Positions 11,561-23,560 of a DNA stretch of 64,000 nt are shown piece after piece. The first letter of the stretch is position 1; each line of letters opens with the position of its first letter. The position numbers and the translations under genes were made by a program. Origin of the DNA: Lytechinus pictus (lineage: Eukaryota; Echinodermata; Echinoidea; Temnopleuroida; Toxopneustidae); assembly GCF_037042905.1 (NCBI RefSeq), contig NC_087249.1, forward strand, positions 38,307,401 to 38,371,400. The letters run 5' to 3'. The notes under the pieces were generated by a model. That model was given only the letters and a program-made list of their open reading frames with translations. It was not told the DNA's origin and searched no databases.

Positions 11561-12179
11561 TTGAACAAAAATTACAGTAAGTGTTCTGCATGAGTACAAT
11601 AGCATGATAAAAACTGATGCTGCCTTGGATATGGTTGAATTTAATATCATTTTTTTGCAAATGTGTAACGGATCGTTTTTCCCCCAGAAAATACCATCTT
11701 TGATAAAAAAAATACCTAGTAGAATCTTATTTTTCATTCATTTCCACTAAGGTTAGGGTGTCAAACATACACGTACATGTTTGTTGTTAAATGTATAAAT
11801 AACATTTTAAGGCGTTGAAATGGCAATAACATAACATTTCATTTACAAAAAAAAACATAGCTGACAAGATAATGGACCGAAGGAAAATACAATAAAATTA
11901 ACTGAATATGCGTAAGGTTTGACCTACTCTTTTAATTTTGAACAAAAGTTACATTAAGTGTTATGCATGATTTCATTAGGATGACAAAAATTACTTTTGT
12001 TTTGGTAATGCTTGAACATAATGATGAATATCAATGTTACAAATGGCTCCAGAAAAGTACAAATTTTGATAAAAATATGTTTATTTATTTCCTTTTCCCT
12101 TATAGGAGGTTGCTGAACATAAATATGCTACATGATAAGCACCATCTTATTTCATTATACATGGCATCGAAATAAGACC

Positions 12180-13080
12180 TACACAAATCACATCAGACTT
12201 TTTTGGGCTCAAATAAATTCCCGAAACTCTCATTTTGATGCTGGACAATTACGTTCAAAGTATTCGCAGGCGGCCATTTTGAAGAGAGCGTTTTGGGGTG
12301 ATTTGTGTTTTAAAGCTGTTCATCATATCAATATCTAAGGGGATTATAGGGGTTGATGAATCAAAATCTTAAGTCTATTTGAGGAGTAGACATGGTCTTG
12401 ATATCCTAATCAAGGTAAATACAGTAAATCAACTTTTACATGGAGATCATGAAATCATGAAATCCTTCCTTGTTCGACTGTTTTAGCATACTTGGCTTGA
12501 AATATGATAGCAAAGCACTATTAGGCATCATCTGCCAGGATACACCTTTTAATTCCTGCATACAAATGTCAGAAAATCGTTACTTTGTGAAAATTCCCAT
12601 AATTTCTTTAAAAATTCATGAAAATTGCCGAAAATTAAAAAAAAATTCCCACAAAAGTCACGTTTATTCCCATGGAAAGTTTCCATCAAGAAAATTCCCG
12701 GGAATTTGCAACCCGTCTCCCCCCCCCCCTCCCAAAAAAGAAAAAAAATCATTATCAAGAAAGAATACAGAGAAAGTGAAAGAGAGATGGATAAAATATG
12801 ATTATTTTACGAATAATATACCAAAAAGGAAAAATTTGGAAATTTTTGCTCTGTCGCTGGCTCGGTGAGAACATTTTAAAGTAAATTTTGCTTGATACGT
12901 CATATCTGGCCCCCTCAAAATTGCACTGCTGATTTTGAAGAAGAAAATTTTGTAATACTGTGATAATTCTTAAAGTAACATATGAATCTATTCAACGCCA
13001 AGTGTAATCTATTCACTGGTTATTTTACATGAAAAGTAGACTCGTCAAATAAAATAAAAAATACCTTTACTGGTTGAAAG
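12180..13080. other. left-arm segment with no mirror in the right arm
   Basis: About 900 bp of AT-rich DNA, including a short C-run near 12720, that has no inverted counterpart between 15060 and 15140. Short reading frames here have no recognisable content. It may be an insertion in the left arm or a deletion from the right. Confidence 0.45.
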
Positions 13081-13099
13081 GTTAAAAATAATTTAAGCA

Positions 13100-15060
13100 A
13101 GGGTATTCCAAGATGGTGCCCTCAGTGGGTGCCATAGGCTAAAAATCCACAATTCATCCATTACTTGATAAAATGGCTTTAATTTGGTTTCTATTCATTG
13201 GTTTTAAGGATCAAGTAGTACATTGGACCAAGTTACAGGGAAAGCCAGTGGTCTGGAATGTCCAAAAATCCAAGATGGCTTCAAAAAATTGAATCTAAAA
13301 TGGTTGCTTATACCTAAAGCGGACATACCTCATTTCATATTGGCCTGGAGGATAATATTTTGGTGTCTAAATCATTGGTTTCAAGAGTAAATCATTGGTT
13401 TCAAGAGTCTAACAATATTAGTACAAGTTACAATGACAGTCAGGTGTATTCGAAAATCCAATATGGCTTCCAAAAACTATTCTAAAATGGCTGCTGATAC
13501 TTAAAAGTGGAATAACTCCTTTTATATTCACCTGTGAGATATGATTTTGGTGTCTAAACCATAGTTTCAAAAGTGAAATAATAAATTAGGACATAGTTTG
13601 TTCAATATCTGTCTGGGGAATATGATTTTGATGTCTAAACCATCATCATAAAACCATGGTTTAATGCATTAGAACAAGTTACAAGGACAACCAATGGACT
13701 GGTATGTTAAAAAAATCCAAGATGGCCTCCAAAATGGGGTCTAAATTGACTGTTGTTACTTCGAAATGGACATATAATTCATTAATAATGCACATTGGGG
13801 GTATGATTTTGGTGTCTACACTAGTGTTTCAGGGGTCAACTAATACTGTACACTGTGTCAAGTTGAATGGACAGTCAGGTGTCAATATTGTGTCCAAAAA
13901 TTCAAAGATTGTTTGAAAAATGGGGGTTTTAATGTTACTTAAAAGTGGACATAGTACATTAAAAAATACTCCTGGGGATGTTATTTTGGTGTCTACATTA
14001 GAATTTCAAGGATCAAATGATACGTTGGGACTGGTTACAATGATGTATAGATGTCCATTTTGCCTGAAAATCCAAGATGGCATCAATGAATGGGTTAAAA
14101 AATGACGACTGTTACGTTGAAGTGGATATGATATCCACTTGTGAGAATCTACCTTGGATTTTGGACAAAATTGAAAATTAACCATCCTTGTTACTTGTCC
14201 TAATGTAATAGTGGACCCTTCATACCACAGTGTAGACACCAAAGATGTTTCTCACAGGTTGTATGAACTCTGATAATTTTTTAGTGATAGAAGTAATTTT
14301 AGATTCCATTTTGGTCACCCTCTTGGATTTTTAGGCAATTTGGACAACTGGATATCATTGTAACAAGTCTAAACGTATTTTTCGAAACTTTAAACCAAAG
14401 TTTGAACACCAAAATGATTTTTCCTTGGTTGACTTTCAATGAACTATGTCAATTTTTAAGCAACAGACTCCAATTAAACCCCGATTGTTTGAAGCCATCT
14501 TAGATGTTTAGACATATTGGATTACTCACTGTCCTTGTAACTTGTTCCATATCATGATGTATTTACTGACTTTTAAAACCATGGTTTAGATATCAAAATA
14601 ATATGCCCTTGGCAGATATTACACGAAATATGTCAATTCTTTAGTAACAGGGCTATTCTATAATCCATTTTTTGAAGCCACCTTGGATTTTTGACATACT
14701 TGACCACTGAGTGTTCTTGTAACTTGTCCTAATGTATAGTTTGACACATTTCACCATGGCATAAACTTATTCCAGGCTATTAAACAATCTACGTTTTTTT
14801 AATGCAGCAACAACAATTTTAGACTCTATTTTCAAAGCCATCTTGGATTTTTTAAATATACTGGACAACTGACTGTCCGTGTAACTTGTCATAGTGTATT
14901 ACTTGACCATTGAAACCATGGTCTAGACACCAAATCATATATCCCAGACGGATATGAAATAAGCTATGTCCATTTATATATCAACAGCCATTTCAAACTC
15001 CATTTTTGGAAGCTGTCTCAGGGTCTTGGACACATCAGACCACTGGCTGTCCTTGTAACT
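13100..15060. repeat. core of the palindrome: ~190-bp tandem repeats, inverted about 14129
   Basis: Left of centre, units carry ATCCAAGATGGC (near 13268, 13715 and 14068, with variants near 13110 and 13458) and TGATTTTGGTGTCTAAACCA. Right of centre the same words appear reversed (GCCATCTTGGATTTTT near 14838, GTCTAGACACCAAA near 14922). AAGATGGC and AAAATGGCTGC resemble the known YY1 consensus AAnATGGCnGC. Short reading frames here are by-products of the repeat. Confidence 0.75.
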
Positions 15061-15136
15061 AGTCACAATATACTACTTCACCCTTAAAACCATTGCATAT
15101 AAACCACATTAAGCCACTGGAATTAGATGTAATTTG

Positions 15137-17397
15137 GTTGTCATGGCAATGGCATAAGTAATTTGTATATCAACAGCAAACATAATGCTTTGCACTCTAA
15201 AATTAGGGGAAATTTATGACAAAATGCAGATTCTAAACTGTTTTTCGATCAAATTTGGTACTTTATTCGGGAAAAAAGGAGTCATTGCCATGGCAACGGG
15301 CTATATGTAACAGTGATATTTATCATTAAATTCAAGCATTACCAAGGCAACCTCAAATTTTATCATTCTAATGAACTAATGCGAACCACTGTAATCTTTG
15401 TTCAAAATTAATTGACTGGGTCAAACCTTGAGTTAATGGATTGCATTTTCCACCTGTCCATTATCATGTCAACCATGTTATTTTTTTCAAATTAGATGTT
15501 ATTTGGTTGCCATGACAATGGCTTAAGCTATAATTTGAATGTTAACAGGAAACATATCCATTCTTACCCTAAAATTAGGGGAAATGAAAGGAAAAAATCA
15601 GATTCTACAGATTTTCTGATCAAAACTGGTACTTTTCTTGGGGAAATGAGTAGTTGCTATGGCAACAGGTCATTTGCAACGTTGATGTTTATCGAATTCA
15701 ATTATTACCAAGGCAACTTCAATGTTTATCATTCTTAGAATGATAAATAGTTCATGCAGAACACTCATTGTATTGTTTCCCCTAGATTAATTGAGGTCAA
15801 TCCTGATGCATACAGTGATGCACATCAAGTGAATTTTCATTGTATTTTTCACCTGTCCATATCCTTCTCATCCATGTTGTTTTTTTAATTAGATGTTATC
15901 TGGTTGCCATGGCAATGGTCTAAGATGTTATATTTATAAATTTAGTCACATATATATCTCGATTAGTACCTTAAAATTATTGAAAATGGAAAGATGATCA
16001 TACATGTCTGTATTCTAAATTCTTATCAATATTTTTACCTTTCTAGAGGGAAATAAGCTGTTGCCATGGCAACGAGCCCTTTGTAACATTTAAAAAAGAA
16101 TTTAATCCAAGTGTTACCAAGGCAACATAAGTTCATATCTTTTTAAAGAACTCCTGCAGAACATTTTAAGTACTTTTTGTTCAAATGAGGGGGTCAAAAG
16201 TTAAGCATACAGATTAAGTCAATTCTAATTGTATTTTCCACCTGTCCATTGTGTTGTCAACCATGTTATTTTTTTTTTTCAAATTAGATTAATTTGGTTG
16301 CCATGACAATGGCTTCAGATATTGTTTGTATGTTAACAGCAAACATATCAATTCTTACCATTAAATTAGGGGAAATGAAAGAAAAATCAGAGTCCAAAGT
16401 CCTTTTTCTAATCAAAACTAGAACTTTTTTGCGTAAATGAGCCGTTGCTATGGCAACAGGTCATTTGCAATTGAATTGATATTTATCGTTGAATTCAAGT
16501 GTTACTAAGGTAACATCAATGTTTATCATTCTAATTAGTTCATGAAGAACACTCACTGTATACTGTTTCCCCTAAATTAATTGAGTAGGTCAAAACTTAT
16601 GCATAAAAGTTATTTTCATTGGATTTTTCACCTATCCATAACCCTGTCATCCCTGTCATTGATTTTTTTTAATTAGATGTTATTTGGTTGCCATGGCAAT
16701 GGCTTAAGATGTTATATTTATAAATGCAGTCACAAACATATATTTTTATTAGTTCCTTAAAAATATTGAAAATGGAATGATGATCGTATTCTACATTTTT
16801 ATCAATATTTTTACCTTTCTAGAGGGAAATATGCTGTTGCCATGGCAACGGGATCTTTGCAACATTTGTTTTTTGAATTTAATTCAAGCATTACCAAGGC
16901 AACATAATGTTTTATCTTTATAAAGAACTCCTGCAGAACACTTTCTGTATTTTTTGTTCAAATGAGGGGGTCAAAACTTAAGCATACAGATTAAGTCATT
17001 TCCAGTTGTATTTTCCACCTGTCCATTGTCTTGTTAACCATTTAATTTTTGTAAATTGATGTTATTTGGTTGCCATGGCAACGGCTTGAGATGTAGTTTA
17101 TACATTGAGCAACCAAAATATAATTGTTCAACACTGTAAAATTCGGGAAAATTAAAGATAAATCCTATTCTACAACGTTTTTTTAATCAGTTTTTTTATT
17201 TTTCTGGGGAAAAACAAGTCGTTGCCATGGCAACGGACCAATTGGAACTATCTTGTTAATTTTGAATGTTTCTAAATTTTATATATATTCATTTGGGAGC
17301 TTAAAAATTATCATTTTGGTCATCTATATCATGTTTATTTAGCATTTACATGGGAATGTATGTCATTTTTGAGAAATTAATCCGTTGCCATGGCAAC
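15137..17397. repeat. right-arm array of RFX X-box-like palindromes
   Basis: GTTGCCATGGCAAC or one- to two-base variants at 15137, 15284, 15506, 15653, 15903, 16060, 16297, 16444, 16687, 16846, 17069, 17221 and 17384. Third-class sites lie near 15339, 15705, 16113 (GTTACCAAGGCAAC, an exact consensus fit), 16501 and 16891. Six units of about 366-408 bp mirror the left arm. Confidence 0.85.
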
Positions 17398-17539
17398 GGC
17401 CGAAAATGGCATTTTAAAATTTACCTCCCATCTTTAAAATAAATCTTAGGGCATATACTTATACTTGTGAAAGTTTCATGCTTTAGTCAAAATTTGCACA
17501 ATTGTTCGGCTAATCCGCTCTACTAAAACTACGACAAGT

Positions 17540-18056
17540 CCCGGGGGGGGGGGGCACTCGACCAAAAAAGTGGTAGGGGTGTGCCGCGGGCGAGACAAAA
17601 AACGGGGGCCTTGGAGCGGGCGAATTGTAAAAAGGAGGGTCCTCGGAACGGGCTTCGGAATTACAAATGTTTGTGAAAACGGGGGTCCTTGGAACGGGTC
17701 GCCTGCGTGCGAGTGCGTATGCATCCCTATGGAACGTGCATGCAGCTAGCCCGGCGGCACGACTGACGGGCGCGCTAGCGCAGAAGCGATGGTCGGACAG
17801 CGAGCTGCGGCCGCTTTTCACCAAAATTGCGACCGGAACGGCGTACCGGAAAATATGCGAAGCCCTGGAGCGGATTTTTTTCCTTCTTTTTTCTCGAGAA
17901 GAAGAAAATGCTATGCTTTGGAGCGGCTTTCTTTGTTCTTTTTCTCAATAAGACAAAAATGCTATGCCTCGGAACGGAAATTTGAGTGTAAAAATGGGGG
18001 TCCCCTCCGCGGCACATACCCACTATGCATTATATACTGAGTGCCCCCCCCCCGGG
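17540..18056. mobile_element. MITE-like element with CCCGGG termini, 8-bp target duplication
   Basis: CGACAAGT is repeated at 17532-17539 and 18057-18064. The ends are CCCGGGGGGGGGGG with GCACTC, and GAGTGC with a C-run ending CCCGGG. Subterminal GTGTGCCGCGGGC mirrors the CCGCGGCACATACC segment. The interior is built from GGAGCGGG / GGAACGGG word repeats. Two short minus- and plus-strand reading frames here follow from GC-rich repeats and are not supported as genes. It inserted 15 bp outside the giant palindrome. Confidence 0.85.
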
Positions 18057-18064
18057 CGACAAGT

Positions 18065-18290
18065 ACTGGAATATGGTTTTAAAACAATAATAATTAAATA
18101 CATACATACATATTCATCAGTCAAATGATATGCAAACATCTGAAGCAAACAACAATCCTCCGAATATATGAAAGAAGATTATTTCAACATACCCTACATT
18201 ATCTACAATACTAGAGACCAACTGTACAAAATGTTTGATTTTTACTGGTTATATTGCTCTCGGGTAGCCGCCAGTTTTAGGTGCTTCTTT
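18065..18290. other. AT-rich spacer, nothing recognised
   Basis: Between the CCCGGG element and a half MITE. No reading frame or repeat structure identified. Confidence 0.4.
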
Positions 18291-18545
18291 AAAGGGGAAT
18301 CCAGCCTTGGCCATAAAATGTTGTGTTGGGAAGGAGAAAAATAATTAAACAGAATGGTGAAAGTTTGAAAGAAATCGGACAAGCAATAAGAAAGTTATAG
18401 CTGCTTTAAAATTGAGATCACTAATAGTATGTAGATTTCAAATTGGCAACTGGGTAAGTAAATTATGACAATGGTCAAGGACAACTTTCCCATAGGCCAT
18501 GTATTTTATTATCAGGGATTTGTGGTGTTATATTTACCAACCATT
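18291..18545. mobile_element. half copy of the GGGGAATCCAGCC inverted-repeat element
   Basis: AAAGGGGAATCCAGCC followed by TTGGCCATAAAATG and GGGATTTGTGG matches, in reverse, the right half of the element at 24747-26627. Only one arm is present here, ending near a GATTTGTGGTGTTAT segment. This copy preserves the undisturbed sequence at the point where the LINE inserted in the other copy. Confidence 0.7.
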
Positions 18546-18699
18546 TTCTTTGCATCGCACTTGCCGCATACCCCTCCACGAAAAACAATCATTTTCGTGC
18601 GCGACAAATTACATCATGATTCCGGACGCGCATATTTTTTTCAAGTGAAATAAATATATAATTGTTTCCCTATAATATATATTTCACTTGAAAAAAATG

Positions 18700-19010
18700 T
18701 GTTTCTCTTCTACTAAAACATTTCATTTAATGAAATTTATATTTCACTTTTCAAAAAAATATGTTTCACTTTTCAAAAAGATATATATTTCACTTTTCAA
18801 AATAATATATTTCACTTTTCAAAAAATATAAATTTCACTTTTCAACAAAATATATTTCACTTAAAAAAAATATATATTTCACTTTAAAAAAAAAATATTT
18901 CACTTTTCAAAAAAAGTGTGTTTCACTTTTGAAAAAAATATATTTCATTTTTCAAAAAAATATATTTCACTTTTCCAAAAAATATATTCACTTTTTTTTT
19001 TCGACGAAGA
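18700..19010. repeat. ~21-bp tandem repeat, left arm of palindrome 2
   Basis: Units of the form ATATATTTCACTTTTCAAAA repeat with small length changes. The mirror array is at 26815-27270. The reading frame rich in F, S and K through it is a repeat artefact. Confidence 0.9.
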
Positions 19011-19104
19011 ATCATTTTACTTGTTACATTTTAATTTTGAGAGAAAACAAATCCTTTCACTTATGTTGGATAACACATGCGGCTGCCGTATTAGACCGTA
19101 CGTA

Positions 19105-19282
19105 AAATTTATCTATCTATCTATCTACATGATATATCTATCTCTCTGCCTAGTATATATATATCTGTTTAAATATGTCTATCTTTCTATCTATCTATCT
19201 ATCCATCTATCTATTTACCTTTCTATCTCTCGAACTATTTATTTTTCTATCTATCTGTCCAATAATTATCTGTTTAAATATG

Positions 19283-19341
<59 letters not shown>

Positions 19342-20420
19342 GTCTGTCTGTCTGTCTCTTTATCTATCTATCTTTCTATCTAATATCTATTCATTTCTTT
19401 TAATATGTCTGTATATCTGTTTATTCATCAATCAATCTATATATCTATCTAATGATTTATCCGGCTGTTTAAATGTCTGTATATCTGTCTTTCTATCTAT
19501 CTGCCTATTTATCTTTATCTATCTACCTATCTCTCTGCCTAATATATATATATCTGTTTAAATATGTATATCTTTCTTTCTATCTACCTTTCCATCAATC
19601 TGTCTATCTATTTATCTATCTATCTCTCGAAGTATTTTTTTTTCTATCTATCTGTCTAATTATTATCTGTTTAAATATGTCTATCTATCTATCTATCTAT
19701 ATATCTACCTTTTATCTATCTATCTATCTATCTAATGACTTATCCGGCTGTTTAAATGTCTGTATATCTGTCTTTCTATCTATCTGCCTATTTATCTTTA
19801 TCTATCTATATATCTATCTTATGTCTATCTGTTCAAAATATGTATGTCTATACCTTATATCTTTCAATCTTATATATATTGATCTGTTTAAACAATCATG
19901 TCTGTTTATTTGACTGTTTATCTATTTAATGAATATCTATTAAATCTGTTTAATACGTTATTCTATCTGTCTATCTATCTATAAATATATCGATCTATTT
20001 TCTCTCTATCTATAGATATCTATCCATCTATTTATCTATCTGTGTATGTACCTATGTATATATCTGTCTCTGAATCTATGTGTATATCAAATATAATATC
20101 ATAATCACCGTTATCATCATCATCATATTTGCCATCAATCATGATCAGCATCCTCCTCCTCATCATCGTATTTTTTATCGTCAATCAATATCTATCTAAT
20201 GTCTATCTAATACCTATTTATCTCTTTATATCTATCTATATTTTAATATATATCTATCTATCTTCTATTAATCTATCCACCTATCATTTATCTATCCATC
20301 CATCTATCTTTCTTATATGTATCTGTTTAAATATGTATGTCTATCTGTCTGTCTATTTATCTCTCATACTTGTATCCACTCATTTGTTTAAATAATTATG
20401 TCTATTTATCTATTTATCTA
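19105..20420. repeat. (TCTA)n-rich microsatellite, left arm
   Basis: Long runs of TCTA with TGTTTAAATATG and CTGTCTGTC interruptions repeated at intervals of about 250-280 bp, showing higher-order repeats. All reading frames are LSIYLSIYL-type repeat products. Confidence 0.95.
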
Positions 20421-21424
20421 CGACAGACCACCTAATTCGTCCGCACGACGAATTAAAATCTAGTTTCACCTGTTACATTTTTAATAAATCTGAGAGAAAA
20501 CAAATCCTTTCACTTTTGTTGGATATCACATACGACGGCTGCCGTATTAGACCGTACGTAAAATTCATTCCTCACGTAAAAATCCATTCCTCTCGCTAAG
20601 AAAAACATTTCACTCTTGTTGCAAAATTCATTTCACTCAATTGCAAAAAAATACGTTCCTCTTTTTTCTCGGCCTGTAGGCGGCGCGCACCATTGTTGGT
20701 GGGACGAGGCACAGGTAACAGAGATGGTTGCAAAATTTTCGCTGTGCTGAGGGGAGAAATCATGAATGCGGTTGCAACACACAAACTGACAAGGATATGG
20801 GGATACCAGCGAACCCAATTACGACACTTTCCCACGCGTGCCCGAGAATGCACCACGAGGTGGGCCCATAAACATAAAAAATATCGCTGATTATGCACAA
20901 TAGCCAGTGCAATCAGCTGTTGTATTCTGCCCTACGATCAATCACTAACGTTTTGTAGGCATGATATGAAGCATGTATAGCTCCACGCATGAAGCACGCA
21001 TGGCACTACACTATCTCCGGAGCTGAATTGACAAGGTGTTGAAATTTCCCTTTTCTCTCTCTCTTTAACTTCATTGACACACGATAATCGCGATGATTGA
21101 TGAAATGAAGCTTACAAAAGGCTACATTTCACTGGTCAACTCGCTTGTACTTGCGTTGCAAAACCAATGTGCTGAGAGTAGAAAACCCCCCAAACCCCCA
21201 TTCATGTCTTGGACAAACTGGAGAGAACTTGGTTTTGCAGTACAGGTACAAGCGAGTTGACCAGTGAATTGTAGCTTTTTGTAAGCTTCATTTCATCAAT
21301 CATTACGATCATCGTATGTCAATGAAGTTATAAAGACAGACGGAATGGAGAAAAGGGAAATTTCAACACTTACCTTGACTATTCAGCTCCGTATATAGTC
21401 TATGTATAAAGTATGCATGCCTCA
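20421..21424. repeat. inner part of palindrome 2 left arm and its fold centre
   Basis: 20431-20960 mirrors 22987-23560 (words GGCGGCGCGCACCATTGTTGG, split here as GGCGGCGCGCACC and ATTGTTGG, and CAGCTGTTGTATTCTGCC). 20990-21190 mirrors 21230-21410 (GGTCAACTCGCTTGTAC, CATTGACACACGAT). The spacer of about 40 bp near 21190-21230 is the fold centre. Short reading frames differ between arms and are not gene-like. Confidence 0.75.
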
Positions 21425-22978
21425 CAGTGGCGTAACAGGCGGGGGGCAGGGGGGGCAAGCTGCCCCCCCTGGCGGAGCTCACCGGGAAAAAAAAACGGGA
21501 AAAAGAAAAAAGGGAGGAAGAAAGGGAAAGGGAAAGGAAAGAAAAGAAAAAGGGGGAAAGGGGAAAGGAAAAGGGAAAAGAAAACTAAGAAAAAACATAA
21601 AAAAGGGACAATGGAAAGATAACGGGAAAAGGAAGGAAAAAAGAACAATTCGCCCCGATATAATACATTAGCATGATTAGTAAGACAGGGAAATAAATTA
21701 AAGATGACAAAAAGGCAAACAAAAGCGGGAAATAAAGGCAAAATGGAATTAGCCAAAATCTAAATTGGAAAATAAAGAATAGGGACAAGATAACGTACAC
21801 TATACCGGGCTGCCGAGGATTGAGATAACGAGCGGGAAGAAAATGGATGGTATATAACATAATGTCGTATGAAAGTCTATCATAAACTTGCTAAATCTCC
21901 AAAGGCTCTGTCCAAGAGTCAAGACCCCGTGCAGTGGGGGCTCTTCATCTGTAACATTTAATGGGTTCTATAACGGGCCCCTATATGGACCCTTCCTGCA
22001 TTAAGCTTTACGTTGAAGCACTGGCATACCGGGGGGTGGTTCCACAGCCAAGGGGAAATAAAGGAAAATAAAGGAGGCACCGAAATAAGAATGAAAAAAA
22101 ATACATGACATGATATTTGCTATAATGATGTAAAAATCTATCACATAATTAGAATTTCATTTTAACAGGCCATTATTTTTCTGGCTCGCTTCGCTCGCTG
22201 GCGACTTTTTACAAATTTTCCCACATTTGCTATGGTGTGCCCCTCAAAATATTTGGATGATTACGATACACGTACTGCATTGAATTTATGTGTTGTGTTA
22301 AAGCTATATAAATATAGGCCTACACGCAATTTGATTAAAATAAGAGGACATCTGTAAGGTTTAAAATGGCTTTGATATCAAGAGGTTCCGGGGCTCTGTC
22401 CTGGACCCTACCCATATGGATGAGTTGGACCATGGCCCCCAAAAGTTCTACAACCAAACAAAAAAAATGAGGAAAGAAAGCTAGGAAAGTGTATTATATT
22501 TTTCTGAATATCACGTTAAAATCTATCTTCATGTTAGATTCTCATGAAAAGGTGATTTTTTTTATCTCGCTCGCTTCGCTCGCTCGAGACCTATATTAAG
22601 CTACTTCTTGCCAGAAGCGCCATTTCGGCCCCCTCGAGCATATAGAGCTTCGCCCTGATGCTCACAATCATAACAAAAATCCTGTTCACCGTGGCGTACA
22701 AAAAAAGAGAGAAAAAAGGAAAGAGAGGAGGGTGAAATATGATATCATCTTTTTAACATTATGTCAAAATCTGATTTTTGCAATAAATATTTCAAAAAAT
22801 TTTGCTCGCTCGCTTCGCTCGCTCGTTTATATATATATATATATATATTTGCCCGATACGCCATATCGCCCCCTCAAAATTTGTGCCTTATGACGCCATT
22901 GTTGTTCCATGATATGACCGGGAAATTTTTGGCTCTTGCCCCCCCCCCCCCTGGCCACCGACCCCTGTTACGCCGCTG
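21425..22978. mobile_element. non-autonomous hAT-type element, 1.55 kb, 8-bp target duplication
   Basis: Ends are CAGTGGCGTAACAGG and CCTGTTACGCCGCTG. ATGCCTCA is directly repeated at 21417-21424 and 22979-22986. G-run and C-run sit just inside the two ends. The interior has a GA-rich stretch (21480-21640) and three copies of a CTCGCTCGCTTCGCTCGCTC motif (near 22190, 22565, 22805), each followed by a segment ending in GCCCCCTC and AAAAT. There is no transposase. It interrupts the right arm of palindrome 2, so is younger than it. Confidence 0.9.
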
Positions 22979-22986
22979 ATGCCTCA

Positions 22987-23560
22987 TGCCTACAAAACGT
23001 ATAGCCAGACCGTGCTAAGGTTAGTGATTGATCGTAGGGCAGAATACAACAGCTGATTGCACTGTCTATTGTGCATAATCAGCGATAAAATCAAACTTTA
23101 CGTTTTGTGTTTATGGGCCCATCTCGTGGTGCATTCTCGTGCACGTGGGGAAAGTGACGTAATTGGGTTTGCTGGTATCCCCATATCCTTGTTATTTTGT
23201 GTTGCAACCGCATTCATGATTTCTTCCCTCAGCACAGCGAAAATTTTACAACCATCTCTGTTACCTTGTCCCCCCAACAATGGTGCGCGCCGCCTACAGG
23301 CCGAGAAAAAAGAGGAACGTATTTTTTTGCAATTGAGTGAAATTAATTTTGCAACAAGAGTGAAATGTTTTTCGTAGCGAGAGGAATGGATTTTACGTGA
23401 GGAATGAATTTTACGTACGGTCTAATACGGCAGCCGTCGTAAGTGTTAGGGCCTATCCAACAAAAGTGAAAGGATTTTTTTTCTCTCAGATTTAAAATGT
23501 AACAAGTGAAACTGGATTTTAATTTGTCGTGCGGACGAATTAGGTGGTCTGTCGTAGATA
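22987..23560. repeat. inner part of palindrome 2 right arm
   Basis: Inverted copy of 20431-20960, with around ten percent differences by eye and several small indels. It contains CCTAATACGGCAGCCG-type sequence near 23425. No gene. Confidence 0.75.

Larger units (their letters stand above)
9237..17525. mobile_element. 8.3-kb giant palindrome (fold-back element) with X-box arrays
   Basis: The ends TAGTAGAGCGGATTAGC (9237) and GCTAATCCGCTCTACTA (ending 17525) are inverted, and matching continues inward through ATTGTGCAAATTTTGAC, GAAACTTTCAC and six ~385-bp units per arm. It then passes through a ~190-bp tandem repeat to a centre near 14129, where AAGTGGATAT and ATATCCACTT face each other across one base. 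The arms differ by many substitutions. The left arm is longer because of a ~585-bp inserted element (10975-11560) and a ~900-bp stretch (about 12180-13080) with no mirror. No transposase or long ORF is seen. It may be a Foldback-type transposon; no target duplication is clear. Confidence 0.85.

Noticed and set aside
9375..17397. CRISPR-like array from the regularly repeated palindromes
   Set aside because: Units are ~385 bp tandem repeats with no unique spacers, in a eukaryotic genome with spliced genes.
17476..18040. GC-rich frames of 80-104 codons in several phases
   Set aside because: They arise from the word repeats of the CCCGGG element and are not consistent with a single frame.
19105..20420. 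Long LSIYLSIYL-type reading frames
   Set aside because: They are translations of the (TCTA)n microsatellite, in several frames at once and mirrored in the other arm.
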